From Candidatus Woesearchaeota archaeon (lineage in GTDB: Archaea > Nanobdellota > Nanobdellia > Woesearchaeales > GW2011-AR4): a DNA stretch of 7,092 nt. The notes below the pieces were generated by a model that made no database searches, was not told the origin of the DNA, and saw only the letters and a list, made by a program, of their open reading frames with translations. How positions within the stretch are numbered: the first letter of the stretch is position 1; every line of letters starts with the position of its first letter. This document shows positions 1 through 6,083 of the stretch, piece after piece. The position numbers and the translations under genes are program-made. The DNA is taken from the NCBI GenBank assembly GCA_030631975.1, contig DAOVKD010000027.1, positions 1-7,092 on the forward strand. The letters run 5' to 3'.

Positions 1-273
1 AGAGTAAAGCACGGCAACAGATATGGCGAGGTTATTTTGCTGGGAGATGCAGCTTTTATAATCCATGATATTGATCATGAGGAAAAGGAGATAAGCAAGG
101 CAAAGATAAAAGAGGATGGTAGTTTAGGAGTTACAAAAAAAAGTTCTTTGCAGGAGCTTGAAAAAGCTTTGTCAAAGGTTGAGATACCCTCAAAAGTTTT
201 CATCAAGGAACCGATATTCGAAGATTTAAAGAACTTTTTCGGCAAGGATGTGGAGATTTTAGTGAATTATTGA
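1..273 (+). CDS. 3' end of an unrecognised gene (partial)
   Basis: The reading frame is open from the first base of the window to a TGA at 271-273, so the gene starts upstream and only its last 90 codons are seen. The first in-window start-like codon is a TTG at position 37, but the residues before it (RVKHGNRYGEVI) read naturally into the rest, so it is unlikely to be the true start. The visible part is soluble, with a short hydrophobic strand (LLGDAAFIIHDID), a charged lysine/glutamate-rich stretch, and a C-terminal alpha/beta-looking segment ending EILVNY. There is no signal peptide, membrane segment or metal-binding Cys/His pattern in this part. I do not recognise the family and assign no function. 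It converges on the minus-strand gene at 283, with only 9 nt between the two stop codons, so the transcripts probably overlap at their 3' ends. Confidence 0.75.
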   Translation, partial: RVKHGNRYGEVILLGDAAFIIHDIDHEEKEISKAKIKEDGSLGVTKKSSLQELEKALSKVEIPSKVFIKEPIFEDLKNFFGKDVEILVNY

Positions 274-282
274 GGGATTTAG

Positions 283-1122
283 TTACAACTGGCTTTGGTA
301 CTGCTGAAATGCATTATCGAACTGCTGGGCAGCAGAAATTATTATATTTTTAGCGTTAATGGCTGAATTTATTGCAGTCTCAAAATCTTTGTTTTCTTCA
401 GCATCTGCTGCTTGTTGCAATAACTGTCCGGCTTCATTTATACCCTGCTGCAATATATTTATCATTTCATGGGGAGCTTTAATATTTTGTTTGACAATAT
501 ACTGGAGAATATGATTAGTGTCCGAAATTAAGTTGTTGGTATAATCTCCAAGTTTGGAAGAAACCTCTTCAACTGGTTTTTTTGATTCTTTCAAAGCGTC
601 GACAGGGTCTGCCCTCCCAATCAGCTTTTTAACTTTTTTCAAGACCTTTTTTTCTTTAGAAACTCCTATTCCCAGTTGTTCAGCAATTGATACTTCTTCC
701 TCAAGTTTATACTCCTTTTTCTCAGCTGAGCTGTATTTATTGAACAACAACCTGCTAATAAACACAGCCGGAAATAAATTAAAAAATACTTCCACTGCTT
801 CACCGACAACAGGTATTAAGCTTATTGGAAGAAAATTTGCAGCTTCCCATGCAGCAAAGCCTGCAATAGCGCCACCTGTAATCTTTCTTTCTTTCTTAAA
901 GATTAAAAAAGCTGCAATCCAGTCACCAATATCTAACCCAATCAATCCAAGCCCAAATAAAAAATTATCAGCAAACGACAGACCACCATCTATCACATAA
1001 TCGTAAATCAATGCAGAAAAATACCTGCGAAAGAATATTGCAGAGATTACTAAAACTCCAACAATAATTAATATTATCTCTAGAAACCCTATATCAAACA
1101 TTAAAAACTGCATATTATACAT
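283..1122 (-). CDS. Membrane protein with helical cytosolic-type C-terminal part, function unknown
   Basis: The protein has 279 residues from the first ATG (1120-1122). In-frame ATGs at 1113 and 1101 are alternatives, and the upstream TATA-like DNA fits either 1122 or 1113. Residues 13-31 form a clear transmembrane helix. Residues 55-75 (containing GLDIGDWIAAF) and about 82-127 (AAWEAANFLPIS, then a P-V-V-G-E-A-V-E segment) are hydrophobic and probably add one to three more membrane or re-entrant helices. Residues 135-190 are charged and lysine/glutamate-rich. Residues 195-279 look all-helical, with glutamine-rich heptad-like stretches and an ADAEENKDFETAINSA segment resembling a TPR, MIT or HEPN-like helical bundle; this resemblance is only visual. 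No catalytic motif is evident. The gene stands alone on the minus strand, and the transposase remnant lies directly upstream. Real coding is supported by full length, membrane pattern and consistent composition; the function is unknown. Confidence 0.8.
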   Translation of the reverse strand: MYNMQFLMFDIGFLEIILIIVGVLVISAIFFRRYFSALIYDYVIDGGLSFADNFLFGLGLIGLDIGDWIAAFLIFKKERKITGGAIAGFAAWEAANFLPISLIPVVGEAVEVFFNLFPAVFISRLLFNKYSSAEKKEYKLEEEVSIAEQLGIGVSKEKKVLKKVKKLIGRADPVDALKESKKPVEEVSSKLGDYTNNLISDTNHILQYIVKQNIKAPHEMINILQQGINEAGQLLQQAADAEENKDFETAINSAINAKNIIISAAQQFDNAFQQYQSQL

Positions 1123-1382
1123 ATTAAAAAAGAAGAGATATTTAATTTTATCTGAAAATAGTTCTCCCTGAAGTTTTTTTTAAACTCTTCACGGAAAGTA
1201 TCGACTTCCTTTTGCTCATGGCGAATATGCTTGGGTCTAGGAGTAACCAAGGAAAAATCCATTTTGTGTAAAAGGCGTTCTACATGGCGGTGAGAATAAG
1301 CCTTGCCTACTTCCTGCCCAATAACCTCAGCTACCTGCTTTGTGCTTACAGCGCAAAAGCTTTTGTTGGCTTTCTTTACCAT
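1101..1382 (-). pseudogene. IS630-type transposase remnant, second fragment (winged-helix part; DDE domain absent)
   Basis: This frame continues the transposase after a frameshift. It reads MVKKANKSF, then a segment with the pattern YSHRHVERLLHKMDFSLVTP and PRPKHIRHEQKEVDTF, typical of the second helix-turn-helix and linker of IS630-family transposases. Homologous-looking sequence stops near REEFKKNF (about position 1165). The last 20 or so residues are hydrophobic, do not look like transposase, and run into the promoter and start of the membrane protein gene. The whole RNase H-like DDE domain, normally about 150-200 residues further on, is missing, so the product cannot transpose. The break falls next to an eight-A run. 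I treat the ATG at 1380-1382 as incidental. The family call rests on remembered motifs and is fairly secure; the exact subgroup is not known. Confidence 0.7.
1138..1152 (-). promoter_or_regulatory. Putative TATA box for the minus-strand membrane protein gene
   Basis: On the minus strand this reads as an A/T-only run (ATAAAATTAAATAT) 20-30 nt upstream of the candidate start codons. A TATA centred on the upstream half would put transcription start near the ATG at 1122; the downstream half would put it near the ATG at 1113. Because the run is long, the exact box and therefore the true start remain ambiguous. It lies at the 3' boundary of the transposase remnant. Confidence 0.4.
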
Positions 1383-1594
1383 TCCAGTAATCTTATTTCT
1401 GCTAATACTGCTTTAGTAAGTTTTGTAGGTCTTCCGTTCCTTAGGAGATTAGCCACTATACCTTTACGTTTATGCTTCTCAAGTAGTCTGCTGACTGACG
1501 ACTGGTGACAGCCCAATAACTTAGCAATTTCTTGCTGAGTTTTTCCTTTATGATTCCCTTGCAGAATCAATTCTCGTTCTTTTATGGTTAACAT
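1376..1594 (-). pseudogene. IS630-type transposase remnant, first fragment (N-terminal helix-turn-helix)
   Basis: Seventy-two residues begin with MLTIKERELILQGNHKGKTQ. Residues about 16-42 (KTQQEIAKLLGCHQSSVSRLLEK) form a helix-turn-helix of the kind that binds the ends of IS630 elements, followed by the characteristic NGRPTKLT linker. The frame ends at a TAA (1376-1378) that overlaps the next fragment's ATG. Reading one base out of phase just before the stop gives ...EI-[shift]-ITGMVKK, a smooth join, so a single-base loss around 1391-1396 explains the split. No A-rich slippery heptamer lies at the join, so programmed frameshifting looks less likely than decay. The gene is divergent from lon, with 94 nt between their start codons. 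Confidence 0.7.
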
Positions 1595-1609
1595 AAATGG
1601 ATAAAAGGA

Positions 1610-1649
1610 GTACTAGTATCTATGCGTTTCTTTTGTCTTATACTAATAC
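1610..1649. repeat. Inverted repeat between the transposase remnant and lon
   Basis: GTACTAGTAT at 1610-1619 is matched in inverted orientation by ATACTAATAC at 1640-1649 (9 of 10 positions), with a 20-nt spacer. It ends a few bases before the lon BRE/TATA region. It could be an operator for a repressor of lon, or part of the former left end of the IS630 element. The sequence alone does not decide. Confidence 0.4.
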
Positions 1650-1650
1650 A

Positions 1651-1667
1651 ACAAAACATTTTTAAAA
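1651..1667 (+). promoter_or_regulatory. lon promoter (BRE plus TATA box)
   Basis: A purine-rich ACAAAACA stretch (BRE-like) is followed by a TTTTTAAAA TATA box at 1659-1667. The first T of the box is 30 nt before the lon ATG at 1689, placing transcription start at or within a few bases of the start codon. No Shine-Dalgarno sequence is present, which fits a leaderless mRNA. The AACATTTTTAWA core recurs before serS and rpl21e. Confidence 0.65.
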
Positions 1668-1688
1668 TAACAAATACTACGTAAGACT

Positions 1689-3608
1689 ATGCCCAAAAAA
1701 CCTGAAGAAGTGAAATCAACTGTAACTGCTGCAGTTACTGCAGCCAAAATACCAGAGAACTACAAATCAACTGCAGACATAAAGATTCCAAAATGCCTTG
1801 TTGAACAGATTCTGGGGCAGGATAAGGCAGTTGAGATAATAAGAAAATCAGCTCAGCAAAGAAGAAACGTTTTACTAATAGGAGAGCCTGGAACTGGAAA
1901 AAGCATGCTGGGATTAGCGCTGGCAGAACTTCTCCCAAAAGAAAAACTTGTGGATATAATTTCTTTTCCAAACCCTAATGATGAAAATGCGCCTATGATA
2001 AGGACACTTCCTGCTGGTCAGGGCAGAAACATGGTCGCAAGAGCCAGAGTTCAGGGTATGAATATGTTCAAAAACCAGAACCTAATCATGTTTATTCTTG
2101 TCTTGATAGCAATGTTTGCTCCATGGTGGGTTCGTTCTTATTACAAATCAGATATAATGTTCGCAGCTTTCTTCCTTGGAGGAATGATATTTTTAGCGGC
2201 ATTTGTTATTTTCCTCAACTTGGGAAAAAGAATGGACAACAGGGTAAAAACACCAAAGGTTATTGTTGATAATTTCAAGAAAAAGCAAGCGCCTTTCTAT
2301 GATGCAACTGGAGCGCATGCAGGTGCTTTGCTGGGAGATGTGCTTCATGACCCGTTCCAAACTGGAGGCTTGGGGACGCCTGCGCATGAGCGTGTTGTTG
2401 GCGGGATGATACATAAAGCACATTTAGGAGTTTTATTCGTAGATGAGATTGCTACTCTAAATCCAGCAACTCAGCAAGAACTGTTATCAGCAATGCAGGA
2501 AAAGAAATTTTCTATTACAGGCCAAAGCGAAAGATCAGCAGGAGCAATGGTGAGAACAGAACCAGTTCCATGCGACTTTGTCCTTGTAGCAGCAGGCAAT
2601 TATGAGACAGTAAAGCACATGCATCCAGCCTTAAGAAGCAGAATAAGAGGCTATGGTTATGAAGTCTATATGAAAGACACATTCCCTGATACAGAAGAAA
2701 ACAGAAACAAGATTGTAGTTTTTACAGCCCAGGAAATTATTAAGGATGGGAGAATACCCCATTTTAGCAAGGATGCAGTTGATGAGATTATAGAAGAAGC
2801 AAGAAGAAGGGCAAACAGAAAAGGTCATCTTACTTTGCGTTTAAGAGACTTAGGCGGCTTAATAAGAGCAGCTGGTGACTTAGCCAGTGAGCAGAAAGCA
2901 GCTTTAGTTACAGAAGAGCATGTAAAAAGCGCAAAGAACCTGGCAAGAACTCTAGAGCAGCAAATTGCTGACAAATATATTGAGCAGAAAAAAGAATATG
3001 ATGTTATTGTAACAACAGGGAAACGCATAGGCAGAGTAAATGGTTTGGCGGTTATTGGTGTTACCCCGCCTTATTCTGGCATCATTCTGCCAATAGAAGC
3101 AGAAGTAACTCCTGGCGGCAAAGAATCTGAGATAATAGCAACAGGTAAATTAGGCGATATAGCGAAAGAAGCAATAAAAAATGTTTCTGCAATAATTAAA
3201 AAATACTTTGGCACTGACATAAAGGAAACTTATGATTTATACGTTCAATTTCTGCAGACACATGAAGGTGTTGAAGGTGATTCCGCAAGCATAGCAGTTG
3301 CAACAGCCATCATATCAGCATTCAAGGAAGTTCCTGTCAAGCAGGATACTGCAATGACTGGCTCATTATCCGTAAGAGGAGAAGTCCTGCCAATAGGAGG
3401 TGTAACCTCCAAAGTAGAGGCGGCAATAGAAGCAGGAATTAAAACTGTAATAGTGCCAAAATCAAACTTCAAAGACATAATAGTTCCAGAACAAAAATTA
3501 AGTAAAGTTAAGATCACGCCAGTGGACACAATAGAAGAAGTCTTAAAAGAGGCATTGGACTGGAAGGGAAAAGAACATATTTTAAAGAAAATATTAAAAA
3601 AGAAATAG
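1689..3608 (+). CDS. lonB: Archaeal membrane-anchored ATP-dependent protease LonB
   Basis: The 639-residue protein has the full archaeal LonB architecture. It is an AAA+ ATPase fused to a Lon-type (S16) serine-lysine protease and held in the membrane, where it degrades misfolded and short-lived proteins. Walker A is GEPGTGKS (65-72). Two transmembrane helices (about 131-148 and 155-177) are inserted between Walker A and Walker B, the hallmark of LonB. Walker B is GVLFVDE (247-253). A sensor-1-like Asn lies in AAGNYE (near 304), and candidate arginine fingers lie in ALRSRIRG (316-320). The protease domain has the catalytic Ser532 in EGDSAS and Lys575 in [10 protein letters not shown]. They are 43 residues apart, the same as in E. 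coli Lon. No long N-terminal substrate-binding domain is present, as expected for LonB. The ATG at 1689 fits leaderless spacing from the TATA box. The gene appears intact and monocistronic. Confidence 0.97.
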   Translation: MPKKPEEVKSTVTAAVTAAKIPENYKSTADIKIPKCLVEQILGQDKAVEIIRKSAQQRRNVLLIGEPGTGKSMLGLALAELLPKEKLVDIISFPNPNDENAPMIRTLPAGQGRNMVARARVQGMNMFKNQNLIMFILVLIAMFAPWWVRSYYKSDIMFAAFFLGGMIFLAAFVIFLNLGKRMDNRVKTPKVIVDNFKKKQAPFYDATGAHAGALLGDVLHDPFQTGGLGTPAHERVVGGMIHKAHLGVLFVDEIATLNPATQQELLSAMQEKKFSITGQSERSAGAMVRTEPVPCDFVLVAAGNYETVKHMHPALRSRIRGYGYEVYMKDTFPDTEENRNKIVVFTAQEIIKDGRIPHFSKDAVDEIIEEARRRANRKGHLTLRLRDLGGLIRAAGDLASEQKAALVTEEHVKSAKNLARTLEQQIADKYIEQKKEYDVIVTTGKRIGRVNGLAVIGVTPPYSGIILPIEAEVTPGGKESEIIATGKLGDIAKEAIKNVSAIIKKYFGTDIKETYDLYVQFLQTHEGVEGDSASIAVATAIISAFKEVPVKQDTAMTGSLSVRGEVLPIGGVTSKVEAAIEAGIKTVIVPKSNFKDIIVPEQKLSKVKITPVDTIEEVLKEALDWKGKEHILKKILKKK

Positions 3609-3627
3609 CAATAAAAATAAGTTATAC

Positions 3628-3743
3628 TCAGAAAAGGCAGTACTAAGGCAATACTATAACCCTTTAGGCTGTGGATGCAGCCTTTTCTGGCCGAACACCT
3701 CCCAAAAGATACCCCGACCTTTAGGTTGCGTGGTTGCGGGAGG
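3628..3743 (+). other. Two-hairpin structured intergenic element, possible ncRNA or alaX leader
   Basis: Hairpin 1 pairs CAGAAAAGGC (3629-3638) with GCCTTTTCTG (3680-3689), 10 perfect pairs around 41 nt. Hairpin 2 pairs CCTCCC (3698-3703) with GGGAGG (3738-3743) and contains an inner 5-bp stem CGACC/GGTTG with a TTTA loop (3715-3728). Both interiors carry the same CCTTTAGG core (3661-3668 and 3718-3725) followed by a similar TG-rich stretch, so the two hairpins look like diverged copies. It lies after lon and about 40 nt before alaX. It is more G/C-rich than its flanks, a common sign of structured RNA in AT-rich genomes. No tRNA, known riboswitch or guide-RNA class could be matched. Strand of transcription is assumed. 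Confidence 0.45.
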
Positions 3744-3749
3744 AGCTCA

Positions 3750-3783
3750 TAATAAAAAATAATAATTATATTTAGGCGGCGGT
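3750..3783 (+). promoter_or_regulatory. AT-rich promoter-like tract and weak ribosome binding site before alaX
   Basis: Positions 3750-3773 are almost pure A/T (ATAATAAAAAATAATAATTA and TATTTA) and could hold a TATA box, but no single site has the 30-32 nt spacing seen for other genes here. GGCGGCGGT (3775-3783) ends 3 nt before the alaX ATG. Its GGCGGT differs from the archaeal GGAGGT Shine-Dalgarno at one base, suggesting this mRNA has a leader. Confidence 0.35.
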
Positions 3784-3786
3784 CTT

Positions 3787-4497
3787 ATGGAAAAACCTCT
3801 TTATATGGATAATTGCTATCTTAAAGAATTTGAAGCTGTTGTTGAAAGTATTAAAGATGATAAATATGTTGTATTAAACCAGACTGCTTTTTATCCTCTA
3901 AGCGGGGGTGTTGCTTATGATACCGGAGTTTTTGTAAGAGATAATGAAGAATTTCCTGTTGTTTATGCTGGAAAATTTGATAACCAAATCAGTCATGAAG
4001 TCTCTAAGCATGGTTTAAAGCAAAATGATAAGATTATTGGAAAAATAGACTGGGAAAGAAGATACAAGCTAATGAGGATGCATACAGCGGCGCACTTACT
4101 TGCAGCAATATTTCATAATAAGTCGAATGCATTAATTACTGGAGGAAAAATAGAGCCTGATAAATCCAGGATGGACTTCAGCCTGGAAAATTTTGATAGG
4201 GCTGTGATAGGTGAATACTGCAAAATTGCAAATGAGCTAATACAAAAAGATGCTCCTATAAAGATAAGCTATATGAACAGAGAAGAAGCATTGAAAATTC
4301 CAGATATGGTGAAACTTGCAGACAAAATGCCTCCTGATGTTGAAACGTTAAGGATCGTTGAAATTGAAGGCATTGACAGGCAGGCAGATGGCGGCTGCCA
4401 TGTTAAGAGCATAAAAGAAATTGGCAAAATTGAAATCCTTAAAGTTGAAAACAAAGGAAAAAATAACAGAAGGGTTTATTATGCTGTTAGGGGTTAA
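3787..4497 (+). CDS. alaX: Alanyl-tRNA editing protein AlaX, medium (AlaX-M) type
   Basis: The 236-residue protein is a free-standing homologue of the AlaRS editing domain. In this family such proteins hydrolyse Ser-tRNA(Ala), and sometimes Gly-tRNA(Ala), in trans using a zinc site. The length matches the medium AlaX class. The N-terminal half has the barrel-type glycine motif TAFYPLSGGVAYDTG (33-47), where relatives usually have GGQ. The first metal motif is H99-TAA-H103 in MRMHTAAHLLA. The second, usually Cys-Gly-Gly-Thr-His, reads D201-G-G-C204-H205, followed by VKSIKEIG. The expected Cys is therefore Asp, and a Cys sits one residue before the His. The ATG at 3787 is preceded by GGCGGT, and the protein start MEKPLYMDNCYLKEF matches family style. 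It is followed by serS 57 nt downstream, which has its own promoter. Identity is secure; retention of editing activity is inferred. Confidence 0.93.
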   Translation: MEKPLYMDNCYLKEFEAVVESIKDDKYVVLNQTAFYPLSGGVAYDTGVFVRDNEEFPVVYAGKFDNQISHEVSKHGLKQNDKIIGKIDWERRYKLMRMHTAAHLLAAIFHNKSNALITGGKIEPDKSRMDFSLENFDRAVIGEYCKIANELIQKDAPIKISYMNREEALKIPDMVKLADKMPPDVETLRIVEIEGIDRQADGGCHVKSIKEIGKIEILKVENKGKNNRRVYYAVRG

Positions 4498-4518
4498 ATT
4501 TCTAATTCTAATATCAGA

Positions 4519-4532
4519 AACATTTTTATATA
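4519..4532 (+). promoter_or_regulatory. serS promoter (BRE plus TATA box)
   Basis: AACATTTTTATATA (4519-4532) starts 22 nt after the alaX stop codon. The first T of TTTTTATATA is 32 nt before the serS ATG, so transcription should start at or near the start codon. No Shine-Dalgarno sequence is visible. This indicates serS is transcribed independently of alaX even though they are adjacent. Confidence 0.65.
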
Positions 4533-4554
4533 CTCCCAAAAACATTTAGTCAAT

Positions 4555-5832
4555 ATGCTGACAATAAAATTCATCAGGGAAAACCAGGATATTGTAAAAA
4601 AAGACCTGAAAAAAAGAAATGATTTAGAGAAACTAAAATGGATAGATATAGTTATTAAAAAGCATGAGCAATATTTGGATTTATTAAAAAAAGAACAGGA
4701 GTTAAGGCATAAAAGAAACCTGCTCACAGATGAAATAAACCAATTAAAAAAACAGGGCAAGGACGTCAAGGAAAAAATAAAGGAAGCAAAAGAACTGCCG
4801 GAAAAGGTAAACAAGCTTACTGGAGAAGTAGAAAAACTAAGGAATGAAATCAAATATTATTTAATGCGGATTCCTAATGTATTGCATGAATCTGTGCCAA
4901 AAGGGAAAGATGAAACTGAAAATAAGGTTTTAAGAAAAGTTGGAGAAATAAAAAAATATAATTTTGAATTAAAGCCCCATGGAGAAATAATTGGGAGCTT
5001 AAATTTAGGAGATTTTGATTCTGCTGCAAAAGTTTCTGGAAGAGGTTTTTACTACCTGTTTAACGGTTTAGCTCTGATGGACATATCTTTGCAGAGATTT
5101 GCAATTGACTATTTAATAAAAAAAGGCTATACTTTAACAGAACCCCCATTAATGCTAAGAAGAAAACCGTATGAAGGCGTTACTGATTTAGGTGATTTTG
5201 AAACAATGATGTACAAGATTGACAATGAAGATTTATACTTAATTGCTACGTCAGAGCATGCAATTGGAGCATTATGTTCTAACCGCATATTTAATGAGTC
5301 TGAGCTGCCTAAAAAATTTGTTGGTGTAAGCCCATGCTTTAGAAAGGAAATTGGAAGTCATGGCTTAGATGAAAAAGGATTGTTCAGAGTGCACCAATTC
5401 AATAAGGTTGAGCAGTTTATTTTCTGCAAGCCAGAAGATTCTTGGAAATTCCATGAGGAATTAATAAAAAATGCAGAGGAACTCTATAAAAAATTAAAGC
5501 TTCCTTACAGGGTTGTTAATATCTGTACAGGAGACATTGGAACTGTAGCTGCAAAGAAATATGATTTAGATGTTTACATGCCAAGGGAAAAAGCATACAA
5601 GGAAGTTGTTTCCTGCTCAAACTGCACATCCTACCAGGCAACAAGGCTTAACATAAAATATGTTAAAGGCAGCGAAAAAGAATATGTGCACACATTAAAC
5701 AGCACTGCAATAGCAACCTCAAGAACCTTAAGGGGAATTTTGGAAAATTGCCAGCAGAAAGATGGCACTGTTAAAGTGCCCGCTGCATTAGTTCCTTACA
5801 TGAACGGGATAAAGATTTTGGGGAAGAAATAA
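4555..5832 (+). CDS. serS: Seryl-tRNA synthetase (class II, common/bacterial type)
   Basis: The 425-residue enzyme charges tRNA(Ser) with serine. Residues 1-105 form the N-terminal tRNA-binding arm, a long charged antiparallel coiled coil (about 30-100) that grips the long variable arm of tRNA(Ser). The class II catalytic core follows. Motif 1 lies around GYTLTEPPLMLRR (191-203). The serine-binding TSE is at 232-234. Motif 2 is CFRKEIGSHG...GLFRVHQF (261-282), with Arg263 and Arg278 expected to contact ATP. EVVSCSNC (350-357) contains the conserved glutamate and SCSN segment. Motif 3 is NSTAIATSRTLRGILEN (382-398), with Arg390. It lacks the inserted zinc domain of the rare methanogen-type SerRS, so it belongs to the common type. 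Length is normal and the gene appears intact. The ATG has leaderless spacing from its TATA box. Upstream alaX also acts on seryl-tRNA, the mischarged tRNA(Ala). Confidence 0.98.
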   Translation: MLTIKFIRENQDIVKKDLKKRNDLEKLKWIDIVIKKHEQYLDLLKKEQELRHKRNLLTDEINQLKKQGKDVKEKIKEAKELPEKVNKLTGEVEKLRNEIKYYLMRIPNVLHESVPKGKDETENKVLRKVGEIKKYNFELKPHGEIIGSLNLGDFDSAAKVSGRGFYYLFNGLALMDISLQRFAIDYLIKKGYTLTEPPLMLRRKPYEGVTDLGDFETMMYKIDNEDLYLIATSEHAIGALCSNRIFNESELPKKFVGVSPCFRKEIGSHGLDEKGLFRVHQFNKVEQFIFCKPEDSWKFHEELIKNAEELYKKLKLPYRVVNICTGDIGTVAAKKYDLDVYMPREKAYKEVVSCSNCTSYQATRLNIKYVKGSEKEYVHTLNSTAIATSRTLRGILENCQQKDGTVKVPAALVPYMNGIKILGKK

Positions 5833-5881
5833 GCCAACCCTCTTAATTTAAACGGCTTCATCCAAAAAATATGGTTGTGCC

Positions 5882-5887
5882 TTTTTT
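5882..5887 (+). terminator. T-tract, possible serS transcription terminator
   Basis: Six consecutive T residues lie 50 nt after the serS stop codon. They directly follow GGTTGTGCC, the left arm of the long imperfect stem. Archaeal RNA polymerase commonly stops at U-runs, so this is a plausible serS 3' end, but a single T6 in AT-rich DNA is weak evidence. Confidence 0.25.
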
Positions 5888-5927
5888 AGGGGAGGCGGGT
5901 GGGAAAAATCCAGTAAGGATATTTATT

Positions 5928-5987
5928 AAAATGCTGTGTACCATAACCCAATGATACATACAAAATAATATCGAGATGCAGCATTTT
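5928..5987. repeat. Inner 9-bp palindrome of the MITE-like element
   Basis: AAAATGCTG (5928-5936) pairs perfectly with CAGCATTTT (5979-5987) around a 42-nt loop. Within the loop, GTGTA (5936-5940) can pair with TACAT (5955-5959), counting one G-U pair. Nested inside the two outer arms, it would make one long branched stem if transcribed. Confidence 0.5.
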
Positions 5988-6049
5988 GGCTAAAGTCTGC
6001 TTTGGCACAACCCTAAAAAGAATTTTTGGGATGAAGCCGATTTAAACAA

Positions 6050-6061
6050 AACTTATTTAAA
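6050..6061 (+). promoter_or_regulatory. Promoter (TATA box) of the Cys-rich surface protein gene
   Basis: The TATA-like TTATTTAAA (6053-6061) has its first T 31 nt before the ATG at 6084, the same geometry as the other promoters here. It lies 3-14 bp beyond the right-hand direct repeat of the MITE-like element, so an insertion would have landed directly upstream of this promoter. No Shine-Dalgarno sequence is seen. Confidence 0.55.
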
Positions 6062-6083
6062 CTCCCTTTATTATGTATGCAAT

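Larger units (their letters stand above)
5846..6047. mobile_element. MITE-like element with inverted ends and flanking direct repeat
   Basis: The inverted ends are CGGCTTCATCC (5853-5863) and GGATGAAGCCG (6029-6039), 11 perfect pairs. The match continues after a short A-run and an indel with GGTTGTGCC (5873-5881) against GGCACAACC (6004-6012), 9 perfect pairs. Immediately outside, ATTTAAAC occurs on both sides (5846-5853 and 6040-6047), a 7- or 8-bp direct repeat depending on which side the boundary C/G is counted. A repeat there is what a target-site duplication looks like, although TTTAAA is itself palindromic. The 187-bp interior has no credible ORF but holds a further 9-bp palindrome. Together this suggests a non-autonomous miniature element between serS and the next gene. 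The parent transposase family is not identifiable here. A structured RNA gene is the main alternative. Confidence 0.55.

Noticed and set aside
554..1000. 148-codon plus-strand open frame
   Set aside because: It lies entirely antisense to the membrane protein gene, is Ser/Pro-rich as expected of a shadow frame, and has no promoter or recognisable motif.
1376..1400. Programmed frameshift joining the two transposase fragments
   Set aside because: No slippery heptamer or following pseudoknot was seen at the join, and the DDE domain is missing, so simple decay is more likely.
3690..3700. ACA box suggesting an H/ACA guide RNA at 3629-3697
   Set aside because: The ACA is 5 nt beyond the stem instead of immediately after it, hairpin 2 has no ACA after it, and no clear kink-turn was found.
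4494..4853. 119-codon minus-strand open frame rich in Phe and Ser
   Set aside because: It is antisense to the Lys/Glu-rich coiled-coil region of serS, which automatically gives a Phe/Ser/Leu-rich shadow.
5853..6039. RNase P RNA or SRP RNA, suggested by the long closing stem and G-rich segment
   Set aside because: The conserved cores of neither RNA (the GAGGAAAGTCC-type region of RNase P, or the SRP helix 8 loops) are present. The flanking direct repeat is better explained by insertion.
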